A stretch of 52,997 nucleotides of DNA from a bacterium (lineage in GTDB: Bacteria; Bacillota_I; Bacilli_A; Izemoplasmatales; UBA1188), in assembly GCA_017541975.1 (NCBI GenBank), contig JAFXYB010000016.1:1-52997 (forward strand). Reading direction: 5' to 3'. A model generated the notes under the pieces. It searched no databases. It was not told the origin of the DNA and saw nothing but the letters and a program-made list of their open reading frames with translations. Of this stretch, positions 43,852 to 51,621 are shown one piece after another. A program made the translations under genes and the position numbers. Position 1 is the stretch's first letter. Every line of letters begins with the position of its first letter.

Positions 43852-44727
43852 TTATCCTTTCGTGCCACTTCTTTGTACACCTGTCATTATTTGTTTTCTA
43901 AAGATTAAGAATAGAACAATGAGTGGTATCGATATTGCGACAACCGCAGCCATCATAGCTGGGATGTTTTCTCTACCAAAACCATTTTGTCTTATTTCTT
44001 GAATACCATTAGAAACGAGATAATAATTTGGATTATCTGTCACAAGTCTTGGCCATACATAAGAATTCCAACATTCAATTACCTTTAAAATAAGAATTGA
44101 AACCATAGTAGGTCTTGCGATTGGAATCATTACTCTTGTAAGATATTGAAAATCGCTTTTGCCATCTACTTTTGCAGCGTAGTAGAGAGCATCAGGAATC
44201 GATTCAAAATTCTCTTTTAAGAGATAGATATAAAATACAGAAGTCACAGATGGAAGCACAAGGCCAGTGAAGGTATTCCTAAGACCTAGATTTACCATCG
44301 TTGTATAGTTGGTGATGATGACAAGTTCATTTGGAATCATCATGAGTGATAAAACAAGGGTAAAGAGAATGTTTTTGCCTTTGAAATCAAGTCTTGCGAA
44401 GGCAAAAGCCGCAAGTGTAGTCACAACCATCATTAAGGCTGTAGTAATAACTGTGAATATTATTGTATTTAAGAAGTATCTACTAAGTGATACCAAAGTA
44501 AATGCGGTCTGGTAGTTTTCAAGTGTAGGTTCAAGTGATATGAACTTAGGAATATATTCAGCATTATATTCAGCGTAGCTCTTGATAGATGATAAAATCA
44601 TCCAATAGAATGGGAATAAAACTATTATTGCCCAGATTGATAAGAATGTATAAAGAAGGATTTTCTTTATTATTTCTTTTGTCTTAGAGACTTGTATGAC
44701 TTTCGTTAAATCGTTTTTCTCTTCCAT
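43852..44727 (-). CDS. Sugar ABC transporter permease, MalG/UgpE type
   Basis: A 291-residue permease with six helices. The EAA loop that docks the ATPase reads YYAAKVDGKSDFQYLTRVMIPIARPT (about 185-210). It pairs with the upstream MalF-type permease (11-base gap). No ATPase gene is in the operon; as in many Firmicutes, a shared MsmK/UgpC-type ATPase encoded elsewhere would be needed. GGAGGC ribosome site. Confidence 0.95.
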   Translation of the reverse strand: MEEKNDLTKVIQVSKTKEIIKKILLYTFLSIWAIIVLFPFYWMILSSIKSYAEYNAEYIPKFISLEPTLENYQTAFTLVSLSRYFLNTIIFTVITTALMMVVTTLAAFAFARLDFKGKNILFTLVLSLMMIPNELVIITNYTTMVNLGLRNTFTGLVLPSVTSVFYIYLLKENFESIPDALYYAAKVDGKSDFQYLTRVMIPIARPTMVSILILKVIECWNSYVWPRLVTDNPNYYLVSNGIQEIRQNGFGRENIPAMMAAVVAISIPLIVLFLIFRKQIMTGVQRSGTKG

Positions 44728-44738
44728 AAAGCCTCCTA

Positions 44739-45632
44739 TTAATGAAATACCTTTTTTCTGCTTATTGTGAGGTTTATAACGGTAATTACAAGAACGATAA
44801 AGAATAGGATGATAGCGGCTGCGCTTGCATATGATGGATAGCCACCGCTATCACCATATAGCATATCATACACATATCCTACAATCGTATTCATTCCTGC
44901 GCTATTTAAGTTTACACCAAAGAGCGCTACTGCATCTGAATACTCTTTAAAAGCACCAATAAAACCAGTGATAATAAGATAGAAAAGACTTGGCGAGATG
45001 ATCGGAAGAGTTATTCTTCTAAACATCATAAAACTAGATGCACCATCTATTTTTGCTGCATCATAGTATTGTTCTGGAACGCCTGCAAGTGCACTTGTTA
45101 AAATTAAAATTTTAAAAGGCATTACAATCCAGATAATATATACACACATTACAAACATCTTTGCCCAGTATGGACCGTTAATAAAATCTACTGATTCAAA
45201 ACCAAATAGATTTATAATTAAGTTCATCAAACCATCAGTATATTCTGTAGGTTTAAATAGAATCATAAATACAAGACCTACCGCAAGTGTATTTGTAACA
45301 TATGGCAAGAAATATATTGTTTGGTATAACTCTTTTAAAGCTAAGATTTTATTTAATGCAAGCGATATTAAAAGAGATAGGCCAGTAGATATTGGAACTG
45401 TAATAATAACCATTATGAAGGTATTCTTAATCGCTTGAAGAAAATATGGATCTTGAAGAACATAAGAATAGTTATAAAAACCAATTCCAAATCTAGTTTG
45501 CGTAACAAAGTTATAGCCTTCTTCAAACGAATAAACTATTACATCAAATAAAGGGTAGACCAAAAATAACGCTAAGAATAATAGCGCTGGAAGCAGATAT
45601 AACCAAGCTTTATTTCTATGACCTACTACCAT
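44739..45632 (-). CDS. Sugar ABC transporter permease, MalF/UgpA type
   Basis: A 297-residue, six-helix permease, starting with the typical WLYLLPALLFLALFLVYPLFDVIVYSF. The EAA loop is YYDAAKIDGASSFMMFRRITLPIISP (about 197-222). It lies 10 bases after the FRG-domain gene and 11 before the second permease gene. The GGAGGGG site overlaps closely with the start codon region. Part of the importer whose substrate is unknown. Confidence 0.95.
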   Translation of the reverse strand: MVVGHRNKAWLYLLPALLFLALFLVYPLFDVIVYSFEEGYNFVTQTRFGIGFYNYSYVLQDPYFLQAIKNTFIMVIITVPISTGLSLLISLALNKILALKELYQTIYFLPYVTNTLAVGLVFMILFKPTEYTDGLMNLIINLFGFESVDFINGPYWAKMFVMCVYIIWIVMPFKILILTSALAGVPEQYYDAAKIDGASSFMMFRRITLPIISPSLFYLIITGFIGAFKEYSDAVALFGVNLNSAGMNTIVGYVYDMLYGDSGGYPSYASAAAIILFFIVLVITVINLTISRKKVFH

Positions 45633-45642
45633 TTCCCCTCCT

Positions 45643-46398
45643 TTATTTACCGTATTTAATTCTATTAACTAAATCCTTTATCTTGGATACATTCATGTAG
45701 AGTGTATCTTCATTGATATTCTTCTTGCTTAATTCTTCAAGGATACTTGCCTTAGCTTCTTTCTTGATAACGATGGTATCGATAATATCATTAAAATCGA
45801 TACCTTCTTTTTCAAATATCTCTTCAAGTGAGCATTCATCTCTTCCCCAAAGAAGAAACAATCCTTTTTGCATATATAATCTATCAAATTGTTGAGTGGC
45901 ATCTACGAAGATAGGCATATCTAATCCTTCGTTACCGATTAAGGTATTTTCTTTATCGATATATTTTTGAAGCCATTCATAGAGGAGTTTATTGTTTCTT
46001 ATTACTTGACTTGATAATTTTCCTTTTTCTTTTAAGAGATTTTCATATTTAGTTTTATTGAAGATGAAGACTTTGCCATCATCTTCTTTGTGCTTTTCTT
46101 TCTTGTCGTAGCAGGCAAAGAAAAGCGCTACATCAAATGAATATGAAAAATCTAACATTCTTGTAGGAAGTGAAAAATGTTGGGCAAGTTCGATACATGT
46201 TAGTTCATCAAAACCAAAAATATCTTTCATTTCATCGACAAATTCAAACATCTGTCCATCAGCTTTTAAAATATGATTTTCTCTAAGTCCTGATGGAATT
46301 AAAACATAGTTTGCGAATGCTTGTCCACGAAAAACAAATACATCTCCTCTTCCATCTAATGCACTTTTATATTCATCATAATTAGATATTTTTTTCAT
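45643..46398 (-). CDS. FRG-domain protein at the head of the sugar ABC operon
   Basis: A 251-residue protein with an N-terminal FRG domain (DVFVFRGQAFANYVLIPSGLRE, residues 18-40, giving the domain its name) and the downstream ELAQHFSLPTRMLDFSYSFDVALFFACYD segment typical of it. FRG proteins are of unknown function and are often seen with phage-defence or stand-alone genes, seldom in sugar operons. Here it is the first gene, 10 bases before the permease gene, with its own GAGGAT site and a strong promoter plus 22-bp palindrome upstream. Cotranscription with the importer is very likely; its role in it is not known. Confidence 0.88.
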   Translation of the reverse strand: MKKISNYDEYKSALDGRGDVFVFRGQAFANYVLIPSGLRENHILKADGQMFEFVDEMKDIFGFDELTCIELAQHFSLPTRMLDFSYSFDVALFFACYDKKEKHKEDDGKVFIFNKTKYENLLKEKGKLSSQVIRNNKLLYEWLQKYIDKENTLIGNEGLDMPIFVDATQQFDRLYMQKGLFLLWGRDECSLEEIFEKEGIDFNDIIDTIVIKKEAKASILEELSKKNINEDTLYMNVSKIKDLVNRIKYGK

Positions 46399-46417
46399 TT
46401 TACATCCTCATTTTTTT

Positions 46418-46475
46418 TGGTATAAGTAGACTTATACCACTCGCTAATTATACCATCTTTAGATAGTTCATTCAA
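46418..46475 (-). promoter_or_regulatory. Promoter and 22-bp palindromic operator of the FRG-sugar ABC operon
   Basis: On the minus strand: -35 TTGAAT (46475-46470), 17-base spacer, -10 TATAAT (46452-46447). Over the expected start lies a perfect palindrome, TGGTATAAGT-AG-ACTTATACCA on the plus strand (46418-46439, 10-bp arms). A partial extra half site (GGTATAA) overlaps the -10. The position is that of a repressor operator; the repressor is not in the window. Confidence 0.82.
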
Positions 46476-46492
46476 TCTGATTAAAGAAATTG

Positions 46493-46846
46493 TTAGATTT
46501 CTTTTTTAATCCATGAAATTATTATGTTTTTTAAATATTCTTTTTCTTCTGTAGTTAGCTTTCTATTTTCTTCTATACCATGCCACTTTTTAATGCACCC
46601 TCTACAACAAGTTGCAGTAGCGTGCTGTGCGACAAATGCTGGATGGCCTCTATATGGTGTTTGTTTACCATCTACAAAACCGTTATTTAAATCTAATCTT
46701 TTATTGATAATTTCTAAAACATGTGCTTCTAAAGTTTCAATATCATGGGTTTTGGCATATAAAAGATCTTTTCCTTTAAGATGAAAAGATGATCTAAACT
46801 TCGATTTAGATAAGGCATTAAAGCACTCTTCGACTGACTTAAACAT
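46493..46846 (-). CDS. DUF4186 family protein
   Basis: A 117-residue protein matching the pattern of the DUF4186 family: SKFRSSFHLKGKDLLYA, then TPYRGHPAFVAQHATATCCRGCIKKWHGIEENRKLT. The conserved His and Cys residues (GHP, QHATATCCRGC, KWH) could bind a metal. Length is normal for the family, whose function is unknown. Weak ribosome site. It is a single gene between the FRG operon promoter and a divergent channel gene. Confidence 0.85.
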   Translation of the reverse strand: MFKSVEECFNALSKSKFRSSFHLKGKDLLYAKTHDIETLEAHVLEIINKRLDLNNGFVDGKQTPYRGHPAFVAQHATATCCRGCIKKWHGIEENRKLTTEEKEYLKNIIISWIKKEI

Positions 46847-46898
46847 ATTAATATTTTAACTCTTTATCTCGTAAAGATAAACGGATTTATCTAAAGTA

Positions 46899-46927
46899 TT
46901 GAGAAAAACCTAAATATACTTTAAAAT
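46899..46927 (+). promoter_or_regulatory. Promoter of the CASTOR/POLLUX-like channel gene
   Basis: TTGAGA (46899-46904), 17-base spacer, TAAAAT (46922-46927). An inverted repeat ACCTAAAT (46908-46915) / ATTTAGGT (46945-46952) brackets the -10; its second arm overlaps the ribosome site AGGTGA of the gene. Confidence 0.65.
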
Positions 46928-46958
46928 ATAAACATAATACAATTATTTAGGTGACTAT

Positions 46959-48779
46959 ATGAAAAAAATCAAATCTTTTATTTCTAAATTAAGATCAAAA
47001 GCCACAATTAAAACATACCAAAGACCTTTAGCGATTACACTCATCACGATGCTTGTGATAAACTTCATGTTGGTATTTATTGCCGCAGGGGTTGCCTTAA
47101 CACTCGATGATGGTGGAGCACAATTTGGCGGAAGTTATTTTAAAGCTTTAGGAGAAGCATTCAAATGGATGCTTACACCTAACTCAATAAATAACCTTCA
47201 AGGCGCAGATTTAAAGATTATCGTTCTTGCGGTCGTTGTCATCGCAATCGGTATGGTACTATTCTCTGGTGCAATCATTGCGACTTTAACTGCCGCAATC
47301 AAATCATATATCGATAATAAATCACAGGCAAGAGGTGCACTTGATATTGAGGATCACTTCGTTATCCTTAACTGGAACAGTAAGGTCCCTGATATGATTC
47401 ATAATCTTTTCGAAAAAGAATTTGAACATAACATCATTATCCTTTCTGAACAATCTAGAGATTATATTAAGAGTGAAATATCTTCTGTCTTAAGTTCATT
47501 CGGTAAAACTAAAAGAAAACTTAATCTTATTATCAAAGATGGTAATCCGCTTTTAAGAGGAAACTTAGAGGATATCTCAATTGAAAAAGCTCAAGCAATT
47601 GTCGTTGTCGGAAGAGAAGACTTAGAATATGGTGAAAATGCCAATATTTCTAATTCTGACTTAAACGTTTTAAAGATTGCCTTAGCACTAGGTGATTTCA
47701 AGATTCCAAAAACTTGTAATATCGTATGTGAAACAGATTCTGAACTTACAAAAGAAAAAATTCAAAATCTTTCTACTACTATCGAAACATTAAAGGATAA
47801 ATCTTTAATTCCTGTATCATTCAATAAAAAGATTGGTCAGATTATCGCTCAAACAGTAATAAACCCAGAAATGGCAAGTATTTATCTTGAATTATTATCA
47901 TATAGTGGTTTTGAATTCTATTCATACGATGAAGAAACCGTTGAAGAATATTTAGAAAGATATAATAATGCTATCCCAATTATCAAATACAATAAACTAT
48001 TTGTTCTTGCTGAAGATGATGAATTAATTAGCGTTAAGAGAGATACTCCTTATAAAACAACTAGAACATTAAAATTAACTAATGTTAATCCAACAGTTGA
48101 TACTACTATCTTTGTAATCGGAAACAATAGAAAAACTCAATTTGTATTAGATAATCTTCATAGAGCTTCCCTTGGTTATGATGCAAAACTTAGAATCAAA
48201 TATTATAACCAAAATGATAATGATACTTTAATTGAAGATATCAAGAAGACTGAAGGCGATAAGAAAGTACTAATACTTTCTGATGATAGTGTAAGTCAAG
48301 AAAGCTTCGACTCAAATGTATTTATCACATTAATCGCCCTTCAAACCACTTTCCCAGAAAGAAAGAATATCTCATTCATCACTGAATTATTAGATTCAAG
48401 AAATCTAAACAGTGTAAAAGATTTCAAGATAAAGAATTCTATTATCTCAAATAGAATGATGTCACTTCTAATCGTTCAACTTGCCTTAAATGCTGATTCA
48501 AGAAGATTCTTTGATGGTCTTCTTACTACTGATACTGAAGAAGGCGGAAATGAATTCGATATTCAAATTGATAACGCTAACGAAATGTTAGATATGTCAC
48601 AAGATCTTCATTTTGATAGAAAAGCCGATTTAATTCAATCCTTCTACTACTCTTACGATAAGAAATATATGCTTATGGGTATATTAAGAGATGGAAAGAT
48701 TAATTTCATCGCCAACAATCAAGACACAGAAAGTATTGATATTCTAGATACAGATCGCTTGATATTCATCAAATATTAA
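46959..48779 (+). CDS. CASTOR/POLLUX-like putative ion channel
   Basis: A 606-residue protein with two membrane helices around a pore-loop-like stretch (about 25-125: GGSYFKALGEAFKWMLTP between them) and two cytosolic RCK/TrkA-N-like domains. The first domain reads EDHFVILNWNSKVPDMIHNLF and KAQAIVVVGREDLEYGENANISNSDLNVLKIAL; the second begins TTIFVIGNNRKTQFVLDNLHRA. This is the layout of CASTOR/POLLUX (SYM8/DMI1)-related channels, which conduct K+ or Ca2+; in bacteria the role is unclear. Single gene with its own promoter and terminator. AGGTGA ribosome site. Confidence 0.88.
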   Translation: MKKIKSFISKLRSKATIKTYQRPLAITLITMLVINFMLVFIAAGVALTLDDGGAQFGGSYFKALGEAFKWMLTPNSINNLQGADLKIIVLAVVVIAIGMVLFSGAIIATLTAAIKSYIDNKSQARGALDIEDHFVILNWNSKVPDMIHNLFEKEFEHNIIILSEQSRDYIKSEISSVLSSFGKTKRKLNLIIKDGNPLLRGNLEDISIEKAQAIVVVGREDLEYGENANISNSDLNVLKIALALGDFKIPKTCNIVCETDSELTKEKIQNLSTTIETLKDKSLIPVSFNKKIGQIIAQTVINPEMASIYLELLSYSGFEFYSYDEETVEEYLERYNNAIPIIKYNKLFVLAEDDELISVKRDTPYKTTRTLKLTNVNPTVDTTIFVIGNNRKTQFVLDNLHRASLGYDAKLRIKYYNQNDNDTLIEDIKKTEGDKKVLILSDDSVSQESFDSNVFITLIALQTTFPERKNISFITELLDSRNLNSVKDFKIKNSIISNRMMSLLIVQLALNADSRRFFDGLLTTDTEEGGNEFDIQIDNANEMLDMSQDLHFDRKADLIQSFYYSYDKKYMLMGILRDGKINFIANNQDTESIDILDTDRLIFIKY

Positions 48780-48786
48780 CAAATTT

Positions 48787-48808
48787 AACCGGGATTTTCC
48801 CGGTTTTT
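48787..48808 (+). terminator. Terminator of the channel gene
   Basis: AACCGGGA-TT-TTCCCGGTT hairpin followed by TTTAATT, 8 bases after the stop. Confidence 0.85.
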
Positions 48809-48845
48809 AATTGCATTAAATATTTCAAATATTTAAAAAATATAC

Positions 48846-48874
48846 TTGCAAAAACTAATTTGCTAGTATATAAT
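48846..48874 (+). promoter_or_regulatory. Promoter of tRNA-Gly(GCC)
   Basis: TTGCAA (48846-48851), 17-base spacer, TATAAT (48869-48874), 11 bases before the tRNA. Confidence 0.85.
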
Positions 48875-48885
48875 ATCTATGCGAT

Positions 48886-48960
48886 GTCGCAGTAGTATAA
48901 TGGTTATTATATGTGCTTGCCATGCACAATATGGCGGTTCGATTCCGCTCTGCGGCTCCA
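48886..48960 (+). tRNA. tRNA-Gly (GCC anticodon)
   Basis: A 75-base cloverleaf: acceptor GTCGCAG/CTGCGGC (one G-U pair), anticodon stem GTGC/GCAC with loop TTGCCAT (anticodon GCC), T arm GGCGG-TTCGATT-CCGCT, encoded TCCA end. It reads GGC and GGU. Own promoter and terminator. Confidence 0.95.
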
Positions 48961-48972
48961 ATAATAAACTAT

Positions 48973-49008
48973 ACGTTAGAATTTAAACGATTCTAACGTT
49001 TTTTCTTT
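48973..49008 (+). terminator. Terminator of tRNA-Gly(GCC)
   Basis: ACGTTAGAAT (48973-48982) and ATTCTAACGT (48990-48999) pair around TTAAACG, followed by TTTTTTCTTT. Confidence 0.9.
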
Positions 49009-49068
49009 AAAAATATAATATATACAAAAAATATGAATATATATTATAATGTATAACGAGGTAAAAAT

Positions 49069-49857
49069 ATGATTTATGCAGAGACAGAAGGTTTAGCGAT
49101 AACCTTAATAATCGCCATCATTATTTTAGGTGTGCTAATTGGTATTGCAAGTATAGTTGCCTTAATATTTAGTATCTACCTAGCAGTTAAATACATTAAA
49201 TACAATAGACAAAAAGCTAAATGTGGTGTTGCAGGTAAAGATGTCGCAAGACAATTACTTGATAAGAATGATCTTGGTCATATCAAAGTCGTAAGGGCAA
49301 GTCTTATCGCTGCATTTACAGTAGGTAATAGCTATAGTCACTATTTCAAGAGAGTTAGACTTAGAGGATTAATCTATAAGAAAGATTCACTAACTTCAGT
49401 AGCAATCGCTGGTGAAAAAGTTGGTTTAGCTTTATTAGATAAAGAACAAGATCCTGATATGGTAAAGAGAATTAGACTTCTTCCTATCATCACATTCGGG
49501 CCATTCTTCTTCATTTTCTTAGTTCTTATCGGCTTATTACTAGACTTCTTATTCTTCAATGCTGATGGTACTGTATTCCTAATCTTAAGTGTTATTGCCG
49601 TATTATTCTATGTATGGACATTTATCCTATCTATTAGAACTTTAAAATCAGAAAAGAAAGCTCAAGATAGAGCAATTGAAATCTTAAGACAAGATAATTA
49701 TCTTACTGAAGATGAAGTTCAAGATGCAAAAGATTTATATCATCTATATAATATAAACTATATACTTGATGCAGTAATCGCCTTCTTAGAAGCCCTCAGA
49801 AAGATCTTAATGTTAGTTCTTAAGATAATGGCGAAAATGAACAAATCAAATAACTAA
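49069..49857 (+). CDS. YugP-like (Zn_peptidase_2) membrane protein lacking the zinc-binding histidines
   Basis: A 262-residue membrane protein whose order of segments follows YugP-type zinc metallopeptidases: an N-terminal helix, GVAGKDVARQLLDKNDL, a strand region ending RVRLRGLIYKKDSLTSVAIA, central helices (138-165, 170-192), then DRAIEILRQDNYLTEDEVQDAK and a C-terminal helix. At the place of the HEVGH zinc motif it reads GEKVG (115-119), so both zinc His are gone while the Glu remains; the preceding DHYDP region also is changed (SHYFK). It is thus probably a non-catalytic member. Single gene with GAGG site, bidirectional terminator behind. Confidence 0.78.
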   Translation: MIYAETEGLAITLIIAIIILGVLIGIASIVALIFSIYLAVKYIKYNRQKAKCGVAGKDVARQLLDKNDLGHIKVVRASLIAAFTVGNSYSHYFKRVRLRGLIYKKDSLTSVAIAGEKVGLALLDKEQDPDMVKRIRLLPIITFGPFFFIFLVLIGLLLDFLFFNADGTVFLILSVIAVLFYVWTFILSIRTLKSEKKAQDRAIEILRQDNYLTEDEVQDAKDLYHLYNINYILDAVIAFLEALRKILMLVLKIMAKMNKSNN

Positions 49858-49859
49858 TA

Positions 49860-49887
49860 GAAAAGGCAACCAATCGGTTGCCTTTTC
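49860..49887. terminator. Bidirectional terminator
   Basis: AAAAGGCAACC-AATC-GGTTGCCTTTT, perfect 11-bp stem with A and T tracts on both sides, between two converging genes. Confidence 0.92.
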
Positions 49888-51333
49888 TTATGGCCAAGTT
49901 CTTCTGACTCGTTTAACTGCACCTTCAGTCGTGCTTGAATAATAACTACTTTGTTTCTTTTCTGATACTTTGTATATGCCTTTATCTAATATTAGATATA
50001 CTTCTTCATTGAACCAGTCAGTATCTTTCAATTTAGTTAAATTATTTGATGCATAGATAGCTATATAATCACCATTAGAACTAATGCATATATTACCATT
50101 CATTGATTCAAATACATTTTTTCCTTGACTTATAGTCTCCGCATTATTCAACATAGAAGTCACATATACTCTATCAGTGTGTTTTGCTATTCTATTTATA
50201 AAGGCTTGTGTTGGGAAAATATTATCTAGATTAGGTGTATATTCATTGCATCCAGCACAACAACATACACAACATATTTTTGGTTTAATCTTGTTTAATA
50301 AGCAATCATTTGAAGATGTGTTAGATCCATGATGTCCAGCCTTGAATAATTCAACTTCTGGGAGAGTCTTTTCTATTGATGAACCATCATAGTATTCAGC
50401 CATATACTCTTCCCCTTCCTCTTCTAAATCACCTGTGAGTAGGAAATGAAGATCACCATAATTGAACATAGTACAAACTGAATAGTTATTTTCGTCAGTA
50501 TCTTTATTTTTGCCCATATCTCTGTCTCTATAGAAATAATATTTGTTGTATATCACATCGAAAGAGATATTTAACGTTTCAGATAAACTATAATGCTTTT
50601 TAGCGCCATCTTCTTCATTAAAACACTGCGCCGCAGTATAATGCACTGCACCTTTTGACACTGCATAAGCAACTGCATCACAATAATCACCATAAAGAGT
50701 ATTATTTCCCTTTTCAGTAGTAGTACTTATATCAGTAAGTGCAAAATCGATAATTGTGCCAACCTTATAATAATATAGTAATCCAGTTCTTTCACTATCA
50801 TAACCAAATGGAGTGGTTGTTTTCTTTTTAGTACCTACAAAACCAGCGATATGGTCTTGATGGGCATGTGTTGCGATAACGTATTCGATAATTCCATCCG
50901 TGCAATATTGATTTACATATTCACAAATTGTAGGTGCCGAGTTTTGTCTTGAACCTGCGTCTATGATGATATCTATATCTCCAGCTTTAATATATGTTGA
51001 ATCACCAGCATATTCATTGCCAAGTTCCATAAAGTGGATTTCAAAGTTTTCATATATTGCATCTTCAACATATCCATCATCACATAGTTTAACGTTATCA
51101 CCAGCATATTTTATACCATTATCATAACTTTCACCACTATGAACTCTTGTGGTAGTTGTAGGATTAGCTATGGTTGTGGTTTGATTTTCATTTGGCATTA
51201 ATGCAGCTAATATCTTATCCATGTTAGGATAGATTAAAAAGTAAAACACTAAACCAAGTATTATTAATAATATAATAATCAAAATAGGAAGTTTACTTAT
51301 TTTCTTTGCTACCTTTTTACTTACCTTCTTCAT
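49888..51333 (-). CDS. Membrane-anchored metallo-beta-lactamase-fold hydrolase (ComEC/Rec2 nuclease-domain-like)
   Basis: A 481-residue protein. A Lys-rich start and one helix (residues 15-33) anchor it; a Thr-rich stretch (about 50-63) then leads to an extracellular metallo-beta-lactamase fold. Metal motifs: HFMELGNEYAGDSTYIKAGDIDIIIDAG, ATHAHQDH (HxHxDH), LLTGDLEEEGE (metal Asp) and FKAGHHGSNTSS. This matches the stand-alone hydrolases related to the C-terminal domain of ComEC, which degrade DNA or phosphodiesters. All metal ligands look present. An unusual CCVCCCAGC cluster lies near residue 352. Single gene. Confidence 0.88.
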   Translation of the reverse strand: MKKVSKKVAKKISKLPILIIILLIILGLVFYFLIYPNMDKILAALMPNENQTTTIANPTTTTRVHSGESYDNGIKYAGDNVKLCDDGYVEDAIYENFEIHFMELGNEYAGDSTYIKAGDIDIIIDAGSRQNSAPTICEYVNQYCTDGIIEYVIATHAHQDHIAGFVGTKKKTTTPFGYDSERTGLLYYYKVGTIIDFALTDISTTTEKGNNTLYGDYCDAVAYAVSKGAVHYTAAQCFNEEDGAKKHYSLSETLNISFDVIYNKYYFYRDRDMGKNKDTDENNYSVCTMFNYGDLHFLLTGDLEEEGEEYMAEYYDGSSIEKTLPEVELFKAGHHGSNTSSNDCLLNKIKPKICCVCCCAGCNEYTPNLDNIFPTQAFINRIAKHTDRVYVTSMLNNAETISQGKNVFESMNGNICISSNGDYIAIYASNNLTKLKDTDWFNEEVYLILDKGIYKVSEKKQSSYYSSTTEGAVKRVRRTWP

Positions 51334-51415
51334 GACTCATACCTCAATTAATAATTTACATTATTATTATTTCATTAATTTGCCAAACTATCAATAATCT
51401 AATAGTAAAAAAACA

Positions 51416-51444
51416 TTGACTAGATATAATTAGAGTGATAAAAT
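51416..51444 (+). promoter_or_regulatory. Promoter of tRNA-Gly(UCC)
   Basis: TTGACT (51416-51421), 17-base spacer, TAAAAT (51439-51444), 17 bases before the tRNA. Confidence 0.82.
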
Positions 51445-51461
51445 ATCAATGCGGCAAAAAT

Positions 51462-51535
51462 GCAGGTGTAGTTCAATGGCAGAACGTCAGCCTTCCAAGC
51501 TGAACATGAGGGTTCGATTCCCTTCACCTGCTCCA
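51462..51535 (+). tRNA. tRNA-Gly (UCC anticodon)
   Basis: A 74-base cloverleaf: acceptor GCAGGTG/CACCTGC, anticodon stem TCAGC/GCTGA with loop CTTCCAA (anticodon TCC), T arm GAGGG-TTCGATT-CCCTT, encoded TCCA end. It reads GGA and GGG. Third tRNA-Gly isoacceptor in the window. Confidence 0.95.
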
Positions 51536-51547
51536 AATAGAATGAAA

Positions 51548-51597
51548 TTGTCCCCAAAAGTTGGACCAAATGGTACAATAAATAGGGGACTTTTTAT
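51548..51597 (+). other. Possible IS3-type end remnant and tRNA terminator
   Basis: TTGTCCCCAAAAGTTGGACC (549-568 of kb 51) resembles terminal sequences of IS3-group elements seen in Firmicutes, as I recall them. Its GTCCCC also pairs with GGGGAC at 51585-51590 ahead of TTTTTAT, which gives a hairpin that could terminate the tRNA transcript. No transposase gene is near. Confidence 0.4.
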
Positions 51598-51621
51598 ATG
51601 AGAATATCAAACTTTTTATTT

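Noticed and set aside
46908-46952. RNA hairpin hiding the ribosome site of the channel gene
   Set aside because: The first arm lies between the -35 and -10 and would not be in the transcript; treated as a possible operator instead.
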